Shown piece by piece: positions 5,767 to 5,838 of a stretch of DNA of 5,838 nucleotides. The translations under genes and the position numbers were made by a program. Source of the DNA: Methanobacterium sp. (GTDB taxonomy: Archaea > Methanobacteriota > Methanobacteria > Methanobacteriales > Methanobacteriaceae); the NCBI GenBank assembly GCA_012838205.1, contig DUPR01000052.1, positions 1 through 5,838 of the forward strand. The letters run 5' to 3'. Position 1 is the stretch's first letter; every line of letters starts with the position of its first letter. The notes beneath the pieces are model-generated. The model did not search any database, was not told the DNA's origin, and worked only from the letters and a program-made list of their open reading frames with translations.

Positions 5767-5838
5767 GTGATTGATTGGAAAGAATTTCAGGGTATAGTGA
5801 TTGATAAGTTAGGTCGAAAAATATCCAAAGACGACAAC
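5767..5838 (+). CDS. Start of an unidentified gene, cut by the right edge
   Basis: GTG 5767 opens 24 codons that remain open to the last base of the window. GGAGA (5754-5758) lies 8 bases upstream, and an in-frame TAG at 5752-5754 rules out an earlier start. The visible peptide begins (M)IDWKEFQGIVIDKLGRKI and is hydrophilic, with an amphipathic first helix. A W-x-E-F start followed by a helix is seen in several restriction-endonuclease-like proteins, but this is too short to assign a family. It follows the zinc-ribbon remnant by 86 bp on the same strand, after a possible terminator, so it may or may not belong to the same operon. Confidence 0.5.
   Translation, partial: MIDWKEFQGIVIDKLGRKISKDDN

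Overview
The window looks archaeal, most likely a methanogen of the Methanobacteriales type. This is inferred from the AT-rich DNA, strong GGAGG-type ribosome binding sites, TATA-like promoter boxes, frequent AGA/AGG/ATA codons, and an archaeal-style AAA ATPase beside an Mre11/Rad50-like pair. No rRNA, tRNA, CRISPR array or insertion sequence is visible, so the lineage call is soft.

Layout. Positions 1-1126 (minus strand) hold most of an AAA ATPase gene of the AAA_14/DUF4143 type, whose 3' end lies beyond the left edge. Immediately upstream of its ATG are three tandem, degenerate 34-bp units (1136-1237). Each carries a TTACTC...GAGTAA dyad, and two of them also carry a TATA-like box. A non-coding divergent region (about 1238-1541) follows, with a 7-bp perfect palindrome close to the next operon. 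Positions 1542-2738 (plus) encode an Mre11/SbcD-like nuclease. Positions 2739-5447 (plus) encode its Rad50/SbcC-like ATPase partner, whose ATG directly abuts the nuclease stop codon. A small zinc-ribbon gene follows (5481-5680) and is broken by an apparent one-base frameshift. The first 24 codons of an unidentified gene (from GTG 5767) run off the right edge.

How the genes work together. The nuclease and ATPase almost certainly form one complex: they are translationally adjacent, and by family one is the metallo-nuclease and the other the ATP-driven coiled-coil partner. Both depart from textbook Mre11/Rad50. The nuclease has G-E-W-H where the family normally has G-H-x-H. The ATPase has no CxxC zinc hook, carries a beta-rich insert at the middle of its coiled coil, and uses an LSFGTQEQ signature and an Asp at the position after 'TC' where a His is common. 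The divergent AAA ATPase has its own repeat-rich promoter; nothing in the sequence ties it functionally to the nuclease pair.

The most unusual items are the 34-bp operator-like array, the hookless Rad50-like protein with its middle domain, and the altered metal-site motif of the nuclease.
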